A DNA stretch of 29,930 nt from Roseburia sp. (GCA_030844625.1 JAUUNJ010000004.1:1-29930); one strand, 5' to 3'. Shown: positions 7,614 through 15,534, numbered from the stretch's first letter. Numbers and translations are program-made. The notes: generated by a model not told the origin, from the sequence alone.

Positions 7614-8541
7614 ATTATCAAAAACACCGGTAGTCATAATGCTGGCAATGGTATGCTGTTTTCTTTGGGGATCAGCATTTCCGTGCATTAAAATAGGATA
7701 TAGACTTTTTGGCATTGAAAGCGGAGAGACAGCCTCACAGATACTTTTTGCAGGGACCAGATTTGCGCTGGCAGGCGTTCTGGTAATTATGGCTTTCAGT
7801 GTGATTGAAAAAAAGTTAATCAGACCGTCTCATCCGGAAAAAATAATTACATTAAGCCTGTTTCAGACAATTCTGCAATATGTACCTTTTTATATCGGAC
7901 TGGCACACACCACAGGAGTGAAGTCTTCGATTATTAATGGGACAGCAGTGTTTTTGACTATATTGGTATCCTGTCTCATTTTCAGGCAGGAAAAACTGAC
8001 CGGAAAGAAGATAGCGGGAAGCGTGTTGGGCTTTGCCGGGATTGTAATTGTGAATATGGTTGGGACCTCCATGAATCTTAATATAAGTTTTCTGGGAGAA
8101 GGATTTATTTTAATATCCACATTATCATCTGCCTTTTCTTCTTCTTTCATTAAGAAGTTCTCTAAGACAGCAAATGTTGTAATGTTAAGCGGATATCAGT
8201 TCTTTACCGGCGGAATCATAATGATTGTTATAGGACTGCTGATGGGAGGAAAACTGTATGTAATTTCCATAGACAGCATCATGCTATTGATTTATATGGC
8301 ATTTATTTCTGCAGCAGCATATACAATCTGGAGCATACTGTTAAAATATAATGATGTATCAAAGATTTCGGCTTACAAGTTTATGAATCCTGTTTTTGGA
8401 GTTGTTCTGTCCTTTGCGCTGCTGAATGAGAGCAGCCAGATGGGATGGCAGACGGTTGTGGCATTAATATTTGTGTGTGTAGGAATTTATATTGTAAATA
8501 CAGGGGATAAATCATTAACAAACAGTTTTAAAAAATCGTAA
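7594..8541 (+). CDS. EamA/DMT-family transporter
   Basis: The 315-residue protein is almost entirely hydrophobic, with about ten predicted membrane helices in two EamA repeats. The first begins with AMVCCFLWGSAFPCIKIGY (about residues 18-36), the family's typical opening. The second begins near LGEGFILISTLSSAFSS. It probably exports or imports a small metabolite in the cytoplasmic membrane; the substrate cannot be predicted. The start taken is TTG 7594, because GAGG (7584-7587) lies 6 bases upstream and this gives the usual short cytosolic N-terminus. The first in-frame ATG (7639) would cut into helix 1. The start lies inside the end of the KdpD-like gene, suggesting translational coupling. 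Confidence 0.87.
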   Translation: MKLLHDKLSKTPVVIMLAMVCCFLWGSAFPCIKIGYRLFGIESGETASQILFAGTRFALAGVLVIMAFSVIEKKLIRPSHPEKIITLSLFQTILQYVPFYIGLAHTTGVKSSIINGTAVFLTILVSCLIFRQEKLTGKKIAGSVLGFAGIVIVNMVGTSMNLNISFLGEGFILISTLSSAFSSSFIKKFSKTANVVMLSGYQFFTGGIIMIVIGLLMGGKLYVISIDSIMLLIYMAFISAAAYTIWSILLKYNDVSKISAYKFMNPVFGVVLSFALLNESSQMGWQTVVALIFVCVGIYIVNTGDKSLTNSFKKS

Positions 8542-8555
8542 TCATATGGTAAAAT
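8527..8555 (+). promoter_or_regulatory. Possible promoter for the aminopeptidase P gene
   Basis: TTTAAA (8527-8532), a 17-bp spacer and TAAAAT (8550-8555) carry a TGG extension (8547-8549). The -35 box overlaps the end of the transporter gene. The leader to the start at 8684 would be about 120 nt. Within it GACGG/CCGTC and AACTG/CAGTT could pair weakly. Confidence 0.4.
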
Positions 8556-8683
8556 AAAATCATGAAATACGAAATAACGAGAGGACGGAGATTCCACATA
8601 TAACTGCTATACAGACATCAATCAGTTGCCGTCACACATTTTTGAAGAATTAAATTATTAAATACTTAATGAGGTATTGTTTA

Positions 8684-10474
8684 ATGAAAATAAATGAAAG
8701 ATTAGAATCATTAAGAAATATTATGAGTAGGCACAATGTAGACGCATATATTGTGCCTACTTGTGATTTTCACGGTTCGGAATATATAGGTGATTATTTT
8801 AAGACAAGAGAGTTTATTTCGGGATTTACAGGTTCGGCAGGAACAGCAGTTATAACAATGGATGAGGCATGTCTTTGGACTGACGGGAGATACTTTCTTC
8901 AGGCAGAACGGCAGATAAAAGATTCAGAATTTATTTTGATGAAAAGTGGAGAGAAAGGAGTTCCTTCAATAAAAGAGTATTTGACAGAAAAAATGAACAA
9001 GGGAGCTGCCATTGGTTTTGACGGAAGAATGATGCCGGCATCAGAAGCGGAAGACATTTCTGAAATTTCAAAAATTCATATTAACAGTGATGTGGATTTT
9101 ATCGGTGAAATATGGATGGACAGACCGGAGGTTTCCTGCCGCCCGGTATGGAAGCTTTCGGAAGAATATGCGGGAAGGTCCTGTTGTGAAAAAATTTCTG
9201 AAATACGAAAAGAAATGAAAAGAGAAGACCAGGAAGTTCTATTCATAACTTCTCTGGATGAAATTGCATGGACCTTGAATCTGCGTGGAGATGATGTGAA
9301 GTGTAATCCGGTATTTATGGCGTTTATGGTGATTACGAAAGAACATTGTATTCTATTTGCTCAAAAAACAGCTTTTGATCCGGAAATACTGGAAGAACTG
9401 AAGAACCATCATGTTAATATTAAGGATTATTATGACATATATGATTATGTGAAAACCTTTAAAAATAAAAAAATATGGATGGATAAAGAAACTGCCAATT
9501 TTAATATTGTAAATTCTGTTGATGACACAAATGTAATAACGAATAAGTTTACACCGCCTTTACAAATGAAAGCCATAAAGAATGATGTGGAAATTAGAAA
9601 TATGGAAAAAGCACATCTGTTAGACGGAATCGCCATGACAAAATTTATTTACTGGTTAAAGAAAAATGTGGGAAAAACTCCAATGACTGAAGTTTCGCTG
9701 GGTGAAAAACTGGAAGAATTTCGCAGCATGGCGAAAAGTTATAAGGGACCCAGTTTTGAACCTATTGTAGGCTACAAAGATCATGGAGCTATCGTTCATT
9801 ATAGTGCAACACCGGATAGTGATTATCAAATAAATCCGGAAAATATAGTTCTGATAGATTCGGGAGGGCAGTATCTGGAAGGTACTACCGATGTTACAAG
9901 AACAGTCAGCCTTGGAGAGGTATCTGATAAGATGAAGGAAATGTACACAGCGGTTCTTAGAGGAAACCTGAATCTTGCTGCCGCTGTTTTTAAAGAGGGA
10001 TGTACAGGAGTGTCTCTTGATTATCTGGCCAGGAAGCCGTTATGGGATAAAGGATTTGATTATAATCATGGCACGGGCCATGGGGTTGGTTATCTTTTGA
10101 ACGTGCACGAATTACCAAATGCTTTCAGATATCGAATTATGGATAATAAGCAATTGAATCCTATAATAAAGCCCGGAATGATTACATCTGACGAGCCGGG
10201 GGTATATCTGGAAAATGAATTTGGCATCAGAATAGAAAACCTGATTTTATGTGTGGAAAAAAAGTCTAATGAATATGGTAGTTTTCTTGGGTTTAAACCA
10301 TTGACATTGGTTCCTTTTGACAGTGAATTGATTAATAAGAATGAAATGACAGAGCAGGAGCAAGAACTTTTAGAACAGTATCACAGAATTGTGTACGAAA
10401 AAATTTCCCCATATCTGGAATCAGAAGAAGTGGAATGGCTGAAGGAGAATATTAAGCAGGAAATTGTTGATTAG
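8684..10474 (+). CDS. Aminopeptidase P family protein (Xaa-Pro aminopeptidase, M24B)
   Basis: The 596-residue, cytosolic, metal-dependent peptidase is predicted to remove N-terminal residues that precede proline. It has the three-domain layout of the long (~600 aa) aminopeptidase P group: two creatinase-N-like domains (with GFTGSAGTAVIT near residue 47 and CLWTDGRYFL near 63), then a C-terminal pita-bread domain. The five metal ligands are visible: Asp392 and Asp403 in LIDSGGQYLEGTTDVTRT, His466 in NHGTGHGVGY, Glu504 in SDEPGVYLE and Glu518 in GIRIENL. ATG 8684 is chosen because GAGGT (8671-8675) precedes it; ATG 8669 is in frame but has no ribosome-binding site. It is followed directly by the spoIIID promoter region, with no clear terminator. 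Confidence 0.94.
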   Translation: MKINERLESLRNIMSRHNVDAYIVPTCDFHGSEYIGDYFKTREFISGFTGSAGTAVITMDEACLWTDGRYFLQAERQIKDSEFILMKSGEKGVPSIKEYLTEKMNKGAAIGFDGRMMPASEAEDISEISKIHINSDVDFIGEIWMDRPEVSCRPVWKLSEEYAGRSCCEKISEIRKEMKREDQEVLFITSLDEIAWTLNLRGDDVKCNPVFMAFMVITKEHCILFAQKTAFDPEILEELKNHHVNIKDYYDIYDYVKTFKNKKIWMDKETANFNIVNSVDDTNVITNKFTPPLQMKAIKNDVEIRNMEKAHLLDGIAMTKFIYWLKKNVGKTPMTEVSLGEKLEEFRSMAKSYKGPSFEPIVGYKDHGAIVHYSATPDSDYQINPENIVLIDSGGQYLEGTTDVTRTVSLGEVSDKMKEMYTAVLRGNLNLAAAVFKEGCTGVSLDYLARKPLWDKGFDYNHGTGHGVGYLLNVHELPNAFRYRIMDNKQLNPIIKPGMITSDEPGVYLENEFGIRIENLILCVEKKSNEYGSFLGFKPLTLVPFDSELINKNEMTEQEQELLEQYHRIVYEKISPYLESEEVEWLKENIKQEIVD

Positions 10475-10488
10475 ATAACAAAACCATG

Positions 10489-10517
10489 TGCATAACAAAA
10501 TATCCTTTGCATACAAT
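10489..10517 (+). promoter_or_regulatory. Candidate SigE-dependent promoter of spoIIID
   Basis: CATACAAT at 10510-10517 exactly matches the SigE -10 consensus CATACAnT. About 13 bp upstream, TGCATAAC (10489-10496) partly matches the SigE -35. Transcription would start near 10524, upstream of the TTG start at 10548. In B. subtilis spoIIID is a SigE-dependent mother-cell gene (established knowledge), so this assignment fits. Confidence 0.6.
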
Positions 10518-10547
10518 GTACAAAGTATGTTGTGTGCAGAGGTTTTT

Positions 10548-10805
10548 TTGAAAGCATATATAGAAGAGAGGGTATTGGAAGCAGCAGAATACATTATAGA
10601 TAACAAGGCAACTGTAAGATTGTGTGCAAAGCAGTTTGGAATTAGTAAAAGTACAGTACATAAGGATGTGTCAGAAAGGCTGCAGCAGATTAATCCATCT
10701 ATGGCGCATCAGGTTAGAAAAGTATTGGACCAGAATAAAAAAGAGAGACATATAAGAGGAGGAATGGCAACAAGAGAAAAATACTTATTAAAAAATAAGA
10801 AATAA
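10548..10805 (+). CDS. spoIIID: Sporulation transcriptional regulator SpoIIID
   Basis: SpoIIID is a small DNA-binding protein that switches mother-cell genes on and off during sporulation. From TTG 10548 it has 85 residues (93 in B. subtilis). Recognisable parts are YIEERVLEAAEYIIDNKATV (4-23), the helix-turn-helix VRLCAKQFGISKSTVHKD (23-40), SERLQQINP (42-50) and the basic C-terminal region KKERHIRGGMATREKY (64-79), which contributes to DNA binding. TTG is preferred because GAGG (10539-10542) lies 5 bases upstream, the protein then begins where the family does, and the likely SigE promoter would exclude the in-frame GTG at 10488 from the transcript. Its neighbour mbl is the same as in B. subtilis. 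Confidence 0.93.
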   Translation: MKAYIEERVLEAAEYIIDNKATVRLCAKQFGISKSTVHKDVSERLQQINPSMAHQVRKVLDQNKKERHIRGGMATREKYLLKNKK

Positions 10806-10811
10806 AGACAT

Positions 10812-10980
10812 GAAGAAGGCCTTACCACTGCGGTAAGGCCATTATTAACGGGGGACCTAGAGGGAATCTCACCCTCTAGGTTGAGTATGAAAAATTTAAA
10901 ATACGCCATTATAGGGTATGACGTATACAAACTATGTGCACCACCTTTTCGGTAGTACAAATACATGATAAAATACAAAT
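10812..10980 (-). ncRNA. Candidate structured small RNA on the minus strand
   Basis: Four hairpins follow one another. In minus-strand order they are: TGTACTACC/GGTGGTGCA with a GAAAA loop (10959-10937); TACGTCAT/ATGGCGTA (10925-10902); a perfect 10-bp ACCTAGAGGG/CCCTCTAGGT (10881-10855); and a perfect 9-bp GGCCTTACC/GGTAAGGCC (10840-10818) followed by TTCTTC, like a terminator. All three imperfect positions in the first two stems are C-A on the plus strand but G-U on the minus strand, so the minus strand folds better. A C5 run lies unpaired between the last two stems (10854-10850), resembling C-rich seeds of Gram-positive small RNAs. The RNA would be about 165 nt and converge on spoIIID. I recognise no known RNA family. 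The ends are estimates. Confidence 0.4.
10818..10840. terminator. Bidirectional hairpin after spoIIID
   Basis: A perfect 9-bp stem GGCCTTACC/GGTAAGGCC with a 5-nt loop begins 13 bases after the spoIIID stop. The plus-strand tail is ATTATTA; the minus-strand tail is TTCTTC, slightly closer to a terminator. It could stop transcripts from both sides. Confidence 0.55.
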
Positions 10981-11001
10981 ATGAACAAAATATGAACAAA
11001 A
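10981..11001 (+). promoter_or_regulatory. Tandem SpoIIID-like boxes upstream of mbl
   Basis: ATGAACAAAA occurs twice (10981-10990 and 10992-11001), with an 11-bp period that puts both copies on one face of the helix. Each copy matches 9 of 10 positions of the published SpoIIID consensus WWRRACARNY, failing only at the last. The consensus is short, so chance matches in AT-rich DNA are possible. Confidence 0.35.
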
Positions 11002-11016
11002 TGTAAAAAAAGTCAA
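10987..11016 (-). promoter_or_regulatory. Possible minus-strand promoter for the candidate small RNA
   Basis: Read on the minus strand, TTGACT (11016-11011), an 18-bp spacer and TATTTT (10992-10987) match the SigA consensus at 9 of 12 positions. The start would fall near 10980, just before the first hairpin. The second SpoIIID-like box overlaps the -10. Confidence 0.35.
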
Positions 11017-11142
11017 AAATTGTCGATGGAAAATATTTACTTTTAATTTATGAATAAATTGTATATAATAAAATTTAGTTATAGTTTATTATAGTATGGA
11101 TATCATAAGAATGTAAGAGATGAAAATCTGAAGGAGCAACAT

Positions 11143-12144
11143 ATGTTTAATACAGATATAGGAATAGATTTAGGAACAGCAAGTATACTTGTTTATATTA
11201 AAGGAAAAGGCGTGGTTTTAAAAGAACCATCGGTTGTGGCAATTGACCGGGACACAGATAAGATTAAGGCTGTAGGGGAAGAAGCAAGACTCATGATTGG
11301 TCGTACGCCGGGCAATATTGTTGCAGTGAGACCACTGAAGCAGGGAGTTATTTCTGATTATTCTATTACGGAGCAGATGATACGATATTTTATTCAGAAA
11401 GCAATAGGTAAACGTTCTTATAAGAAACCGCGTATATGTGTATGCATTCCAAGCGGAGCTACTGAGGTTGAGACTAAAGCGGTGCAGGATGCTGCATTTC
11501 AGGCAGGAGCCCGAGAAGTGTTTGTGGTTGAAGAGCCTTTGGCGGCAGCAATAGGAGCCGGAATTGAAATCAAAAAGCCTTGTGGTAACATGATTGTTGA
11601 TATTGGCGGCGGTACTACAGATATCGCTGTGATTTCTCTGGGGGGAACAGTAGTCAGCACATCTGTAAAAGTTGCCGGCGATGATTTTGATGAAGCTATT
11701 GTCAGATATATGAGAAAGAAACACAATCTTTTGATTGGTGACAGAACTGCTGAGGAAATCAAGATTGGAATTGGTACATGCTATAGCAAATCGGAAAGCC
11801 AGAAGATGGAAGTCAGAGGAAGAAACCTTGTCACAGGTCTTCCTAAGACAATAGAAGTAACATCAGAAGAAACAGAAGAGGCTTTGAGAGATGTTACAAC
11901 AAGTATTGTGGAAGCCGTGCACAGAGTGCTGGAGCAGACACCACCGGAATTGGCAGCAGATATAGCGGTGAGAGGCATTGTACTGACCGGAGGCGGATGT
12001 CTGTTACACGGATTGGATGAGCTGATAGAAGCAAAGACCGGTATTAATACAATGACGGCTGAAGATCCTATGACTGCAGTTGCCATAGGAACGGGACAGT
12101 ATTTAGAGTATTTGGATGAGATTGCCAACGAAAAAATTAATTAG
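11143..12144 (+). CDS. mbl: Rod-shape actin-like protein, Mbl/MreB family
   Basis: The 333-residue bacterial actin forms membrane-associated filaments that guide cell-wall elongation. It opens with DIGIDLGTASILVYIKGKG (phosphate-1 loop, 5-23). IVDIGGGTTDIAVISLGG (151-168) is the phosphate-2 loop, and VLTGGGCLLHGLDELI near residue 285 is the adenosine motif. GRTPGNIVAVRPLKQGVISD (53-72) is typical of Mbl/MreB. Next to spoIIID this corresponds to B. subtilis mbl; there is no mreC or mreD here, as there would be beside a main mreB. The ribosome-binding site is GAAGGAG (11130-11136). A TATAAT at 11064-11069 may be its -10, but the -35 is poor. The 337-base gap upstream holds the small-RNA candidate and the SpoIIID-like boxes. 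Confidence 0.93.
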   Translation: MFNTDIGIDLGTASILVYIKGKGVVLKEPSVVAIDRDTDKIKAVGEEARLMIGRTPGNIVAVRPLKQGVISDYSITEQMIRYFIQKAIGKRSYKKPRICVCIPSGATEVETKAVQDAAFQAGAREVFVVEEPLAAAIGAGIEIKKPCGNMIVDIGGGTTDIAVISLGGTVVSTSVKVAGDDFDEAIVRYMRKKHNLLIGDRTAEEIKIGIGTCYSKSESQKMEVRGRNLVTGLPKTIEVTSEETEEALRDVTTSIVEAVHRVLEQTPPELAADIAVRGIVLTGGGCLLHGLDELIEAKTGINTMTAEDPMTAVAIGTGQYLEYLDEIANEKIN

Positions 12145-12161
12145 GAATATATAAATAGCAG

Positions 12162-12187
12162 GGCTGTCCAGTGTTTGGGCAGCCTTT
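12162..12187 (+). terminator. Weak hairpin terminator after mbl
   Basis: GGCTGTCC (12162-12169) pairs with GGGCAGCC (12177-12184) with one G-U pair and is followed by TTT only. An in-frame GTG at 12171 for the next gene falls in this hairpin, an argument against using that start. Confidence 0.45.
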
Positions 12188-12251
12188 GAGATTACACAGC
12201 ATTTTTAGAAAGTTTGAAGACTTTCATTTCGATATAATAAAAGGATACCAA

Positions 12252-14495
12252 ATGAAATCAATTAGCGGATATGTTGAAAACATAACTTTTAGGAATGAAG
12301 ATAATGGATATACAGTTTTAACCTTATCCAGCGGGAAAAAGGAAGTTACATGTATTGGAACTTTTGGATATATTGGCCAGGGGGAATATGTTGAAATTCA
12401 GGGAGAGGAAGTATTTCATGATATTTATGGAAAACAGATTAAGGTGGTGGAATATAAAATCGTGCCTGCCACCGATGAAGCGTCTCTTCGAAAATATCTT
12501 GGTTCCGGTGCAATAAAAGGACTGGGAGCGGTTCTTGCAAATCGTATTGTGGATAAGTTCGGAGAGGATACATTGCGTGTCATAGAGGAGGAGCCGGAGC
12601 TTTTGGCAGATATTCGTGGGATTACCATCCGTAAGGCTATGGATATCTGCGAACAGATAGAAGAAAAAAAGGACATGAGGGATATCATGATTTTTCTTCA
12701 GGGATATGGAATATCTCCAAATCTTAGCAATAAAATATACAATCTATATGGAAATAAAGTTTATGATGTTATAAGTAATAATCCTTATCAACTGGCAGAT
12801 GATGTGGCAGGAATCGGATTTAAGACTGCTGACCATATTGCCAGAAGAGCAGGGGTGGAAGTTAATGCCGCAATCAGAATTAAAAGCGGCATGTGCTATG
12901 CCCTGACAGAAGCTTCTTTATCGGGACATACATATCTTCCAAAGTCAAAACTGGTGGAGGGGACAATTAATTTGCTGGGTTTGAGGGACCAGTATCTGAA
13001 TACAGACGGAACATTTAATATGGATCTTTTGGATAATTGTTTTACGGAACTGGTTTTGGAACAAAAGCTTATTGTTAAAAATATTGATGAAGTTGAGGCG
13101 GTATTTCTCTCTAACTTTTATTACACAGAGTTAAACATAGCCAGAATGCTGTTGGAATTAAATATTTCCACGCCGGAGGATGAGTATATTCTGGGTGTAA
13201 AACTGGACACCATAGAAAAACTTACAGGGATACATTTGGATGAATTGCAGAGAAAAGCAGTAACTGAAACACAAAATAACGGGATTTCTATTATTACCGG
13301 CGGTCCGGGAACGGGAAAGACAACCACAATTAATGCGATTATTCAAATGTTTGAGTCTGATGGAATGGAGGTAAGTCTTGCGGCACCTACCGGAAGAGCG
13401 GCAAAGAGAATGACGGAGGCTACCGGACACGAGGCAAAGACCATCCACAGAATGTTAGAAATATCAGGAGGGCAGGGAGAAGAAGAACTGGAAGCACGTT
13501 TTGGAAGAAATGAGCAGAATCCGCTGGAAACGGATGTTATTATTGTGGACGAAATGTCAATGGTAGATACATTTCTTATGCACGCTTTGCTGAAAGCGGT
13601 TGCTATAGGTACAAGGATTATTTTTGTGGGTGATGTGAATCAGTTGGCAAGTGTGGGACCGGGAAATGTGTTGAAAGATATTATCGAGTCGGGCTGCTTT
13701 AGTGTGGTGAAACTGACAAAAGTATTCCGGCAGGCGGGCGAAAGTGGAATTGTAACCAATGCCCACAAAATAAATGCGGGAGAAAGAGTTGAGCTGGATA
13801 ACAGTACAGGGGACTTTCTTTATATCGAAAGGGAAAATGCTCAGATGGCATTAAATGCCACAATTGGACTGATAAAATCCAAACTTCCCGATTATGTGGG
13901 TGCAAGGGAAATGGATATTCAGGTGCTCACTCCCATGAGAAATGGAATTTTAGGAGTGAATTCATTAAATTCACAGTTGCAGAAATATATCAATCCTCCT
14001 GATGGCAATAAAAAAGAAAAAGAAATTGGCGGGGTGATATTCAGAGAAGGCGATAAGGTTATGCAGATTAAAAATAACTATCAACTGGAATGGGAACAGA
14101 GAAACTCCAGAGGGATTGTTGTGGATTCCGGTTCGGGTATTTTTAACGGGGATATGGGGAATATCACATATATAAATAATGCCACAAATTATATGGAAGT
14201 ACGCTTTGATGATGACAGATATGTTATTTATGATACGAAACAGGCAGAGGAACTGGAACTGGCATATGCGGTTACAATACATAAATCCCAGGGAAGCGAG
14301 TATCCGGCGGTAATCATGCCTTTGGTTTCAGGGATATCCATGCTAATGACCCGTAATCTTTTGTATACGGGAGTTACAAGAGCAAGAAAGTGTGTCTGTA
14401 TTGTGGGACGGAAAGAAACTTTTGCGGCAATGATTGCCAACGAAGATCAGCATAAAAGATATTCCGGTCTCAAGTGGCAGTTGTTAAATTATTAA
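12252..14495 (+). CDS. recD2: SF1B DNA helicase RecD2 (RecD/TraA family)
   Basis: The 747-residue protein has the length of Firmicute RecD2, a 5'-3' helicase in DNA repair and replication-fork maintenance that works without RecB or RecC. The N-terminal part begins SGYVENITFRNEDNGYTVLT (an OB-like domain) and continues with helix-hairpin-helix repeats (IKGLGAVLANRIVDKFG, ADDVAGIGFKTADHIA). The motor has Walker A GGPGTGKTTT (about 350), Walker B IVDEMSMVD (about 431), GDVNQLASVGPGNVLKD, and the C-terminal AVTIHKSQGSEYPAV (about 673) and LLYTGVTRARK. ATG 12252 is chosen because AAAAGGA precedes it and the family starts here. comF follows 15 bases after the stop, so the two form an operon linked to DNA uptake and repair. 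Confidence 0.95.
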   Translation: MKSISGYVENITFRNEDNGYTVLTLSSGKKEVTCIGTFGYIGQGEYVEIQGEEVFHDIYGKQIKVVEYKIVPATDEASLRKYLGSGAIKGLGAVLANRIVDKFGEDTLRVIEEEPELLADIRGITIRKAMDICEQIEEKKDMRDIMIFLQGYGISPNLSNKIYNLYGNKVYDVISNNPYQLADDVAGIGFKTADHIARRAGVEVNAAIRIKSGMCYALTEASLSGHTYLPKSKLVEGTINLLGLRDQYLNTDGTFNMDLLDNCFTELVLEQKLIVKNIDEVEAVFLSNFYYTELNIARMLLELNISTPEDEYILGVKLDTIEKLTGIHLDELQRKAVTETQNNGISIITGGPGTGKTTTINAIIQMFESDGMEVSLAAPTGRAAKRMTEATGHEAKTIHRMLEISGGQGEEELEARFGRNEQNPLETDVIIVDEMSMVDTFLMHALLKAVAIGTRIIFVGDVNQLASVGPGNVLKDIIESGCFSVVKLTKVFRQAGESGIVTNAHKINAGERVELDNSTGDFLYIERENAQMALNATIGLIKSKLPDYVGAREMDIQVLTPMRNGILGVNSLNSQLQKYINPPDGNKKEKEIGGVIFREGDKVMQIKNNYQLEWEQRNSRGIVVDSGSGIFNGDMGNITYINNATNYMEVRFDDDRYVIYDTKQAEELELAYAVTIHKSQGSEYPAVIMPLVSGISMLMTRNLLYTGVTRARKCVCIVGRKETFAAMIANEDQHKRYSGLKWQLLNY

Positions 14496-14510
14496 TGAAA
14501 CAGGGGGAGT

Positions 14511-15218
14511 ATGTTACAAAAATTAACCAATGCGTTTTTTCCGGCTGTGTGTCCTATATGTGGGAAAATCCCTGGCGGGGGACGAAAAATTTGTGAAGAA
14601 TGCAGAAAAGATATTGTTGTTATTGGCAACCCAAAGTGTGTGAAATGTGGGAAACCGTTAATGTCAGAAGAAAGACTTTACTGCAATGATTGCAGCAGAA
14701 AAAAACATTTTTTTGAAAAGGGTGTATCAGTTTTTGAATATTCAGGGGTCTTCAGGGAGTCTCTTTACAGATTTAAATATGGCAATGCCAGGGAATATGC
14801 GGATTTTTATGGAAGTGTGGCGGCTGATATATATGGAAGGACTGTTATCGGTTGGAAAATCCATGTTATAATACCGGTTCCGATGTATTATAGAAAAGAA
14901 ATCAAAAGGGGATATAATCAGGCTCAGGTTTTTGCAAAGTCATTATCCCACTATACCCATATAGGGATTAATGAAAAATGTCTAATAAGAAAAAAGAATA
15001 CGCTGCCGCAAAAAGAATTGAGTGATGAGATGAGAAAGGAAAATCTGTTTAAGGCTTTTGGGGTGGATAAAGATCAGATGTCAGGCTGTAAGAATGTACT
15101 GCTGGTAGATGACATTTATACTACGGGAAGTACAATTGATGCCTGCGCAAAGGTGCTGCTTGCAGCAGGAGCAGAGAGGGTTTATTTTATCTGTATCAGT
15201 GCAGGAAAAGATTTATAA
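14511..15218 (+). CDS. comF: ComF family protein (phosphoribosyltransferase-like competence protein)
   Basis: The 235-residue cytosolic protein acts, in competent bacteria, in moving incoming single-stranded DNA with the ComFA helicase; ComF/GntX homologues are also found widely without competence. Two zinc-ribbon cysteine pairs stand at the N-terminus: CPIC...CEEC (Cys14, 17, 28, 31) and CVKCGKP...CNDC (Cys43, 46, 58, 61). The middle has FEYSGVFRESLYRFKYGN and IIPVPMYYRKEIKRGYNQA. The C-terminus carries the PRPP-binding motif VLLVDDIYTTGST (about 196-208). The ribosome-binding site is GGGGGA (14503-14508), almost adjacent to the ATG. No comFA is present. A new strong promoter for the ribosomal block begins just after its stop. 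Confidence 0.92.
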   Translation: MLQKLTNAFFPAVCPICGKIPGGGRKICEECRKDIVVIGNPKCVKCGKPLMSEERLYCNDCSRKKHFFEKGVSVFEYSGVFRESLYRFKYGNAREYADFYGSVAADIYGRTVIGWKIHVIIPVPMYYRKEIKRGYNQAQVFAKSLSHYTHIGINEKCLIRKKNTLPQKELSDEMRKENLFKAFGVDKDQMSGCKNVLLVDDIYTTGSTIDACAKVLLAAGAERVYFICISAGKDL

Positions 15219-15237
15219 AAAGAAAAAGACAAAACGG

Positions 15238-15266
15238 TTGACGTTATTTGAATTACATGTTATATT
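15238..15266 (+). promoter_or_regulatory. Strong promoter for rpmG-secE-nusG-rplK-rplA
   Basis: TTGACG (15238-15243), a 17-bp spacer and TATATT (15261-15266) match the SigA consensus at 10 of 12 positions. The leader of about 90 nt contains an 8-bp stem (AGGTCTTT at 15285-15292 with AAAGACCT at 15311-15318) around a long T run. Confidence 0.75.
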
Positions 15267-15360
15267 TAGATAGCGGATAACTGGAGGTCTTTTTTTTTTG
15301 CACAAATTTGAAAGACCTTTAAGGATATAAAAAAGCTACAAAAAGGCGGAGGTGAAACTC

Positions 15361-15510
15361 ATGAGAACAAGAATTACATTAGAATGTACAGAATGTAAAC
15401 AGAGAAACTACAATACAACAAAGGATAAGAAAACTCATCCGGACAGAGTAGAAACAAAGAAGTATTGCAAGTTCTGTCAGAAACATACATTACACAAAGA
15501 AACAAAATAG
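15361..15510 (+). CDS. rpmG: 50S ribosomal protein bL33, zinc-binding form
   Basis: This 49-residue gene is easily missed because of its size. It encodes bL33 of the large subunit: the start [17 protein letters not shown] is typical. It keeps all four cysteines (Cys9, 12, 36, 39) in two C-x2-C pairs, so it is the zinc-binding (C+) paralogue; zinc-free paralogues are made in some Firmicutes under zinc limitation. GGAGGTG (15348-15354) is a strong ribosome-binding site. secE starts 24 bases after its stop, the common rpmG-secE-nusG order. Confidence 0.96.
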   Translation: MRTRITLECTECKQRNYNTTKDKKTHPDRVETKKYCKFCQKHTLHKETK

Positions 15511-15534
15511 TCTGATTTAATGGAGGGTAAAAAA

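Noticed and set aside
8584..8633. Nested stems GACGG/CCGTC and AACTG/CAGTT before aminopeptidase P
   Set aside because: The stems are short with large uneven loops, and no known riboswitch fits.
10488..10547. Longer GTG-started spoIIID
   Set aside because: The extra 20 residues do not match the family and the likely SigE -10 lies downstream of that start.
12171..12251. GTG start giving a 27-residue extension of RecD2
   Set aside because: It falls in the mbl terminator hairpin and has no ribosome-binding site; the family starts at 12252.
15219..15360. tRNA-Trp, often found before secE
   Set aside because: No cloverleaf or CCA-ending sequence; the gap holds a promoter and a leader.
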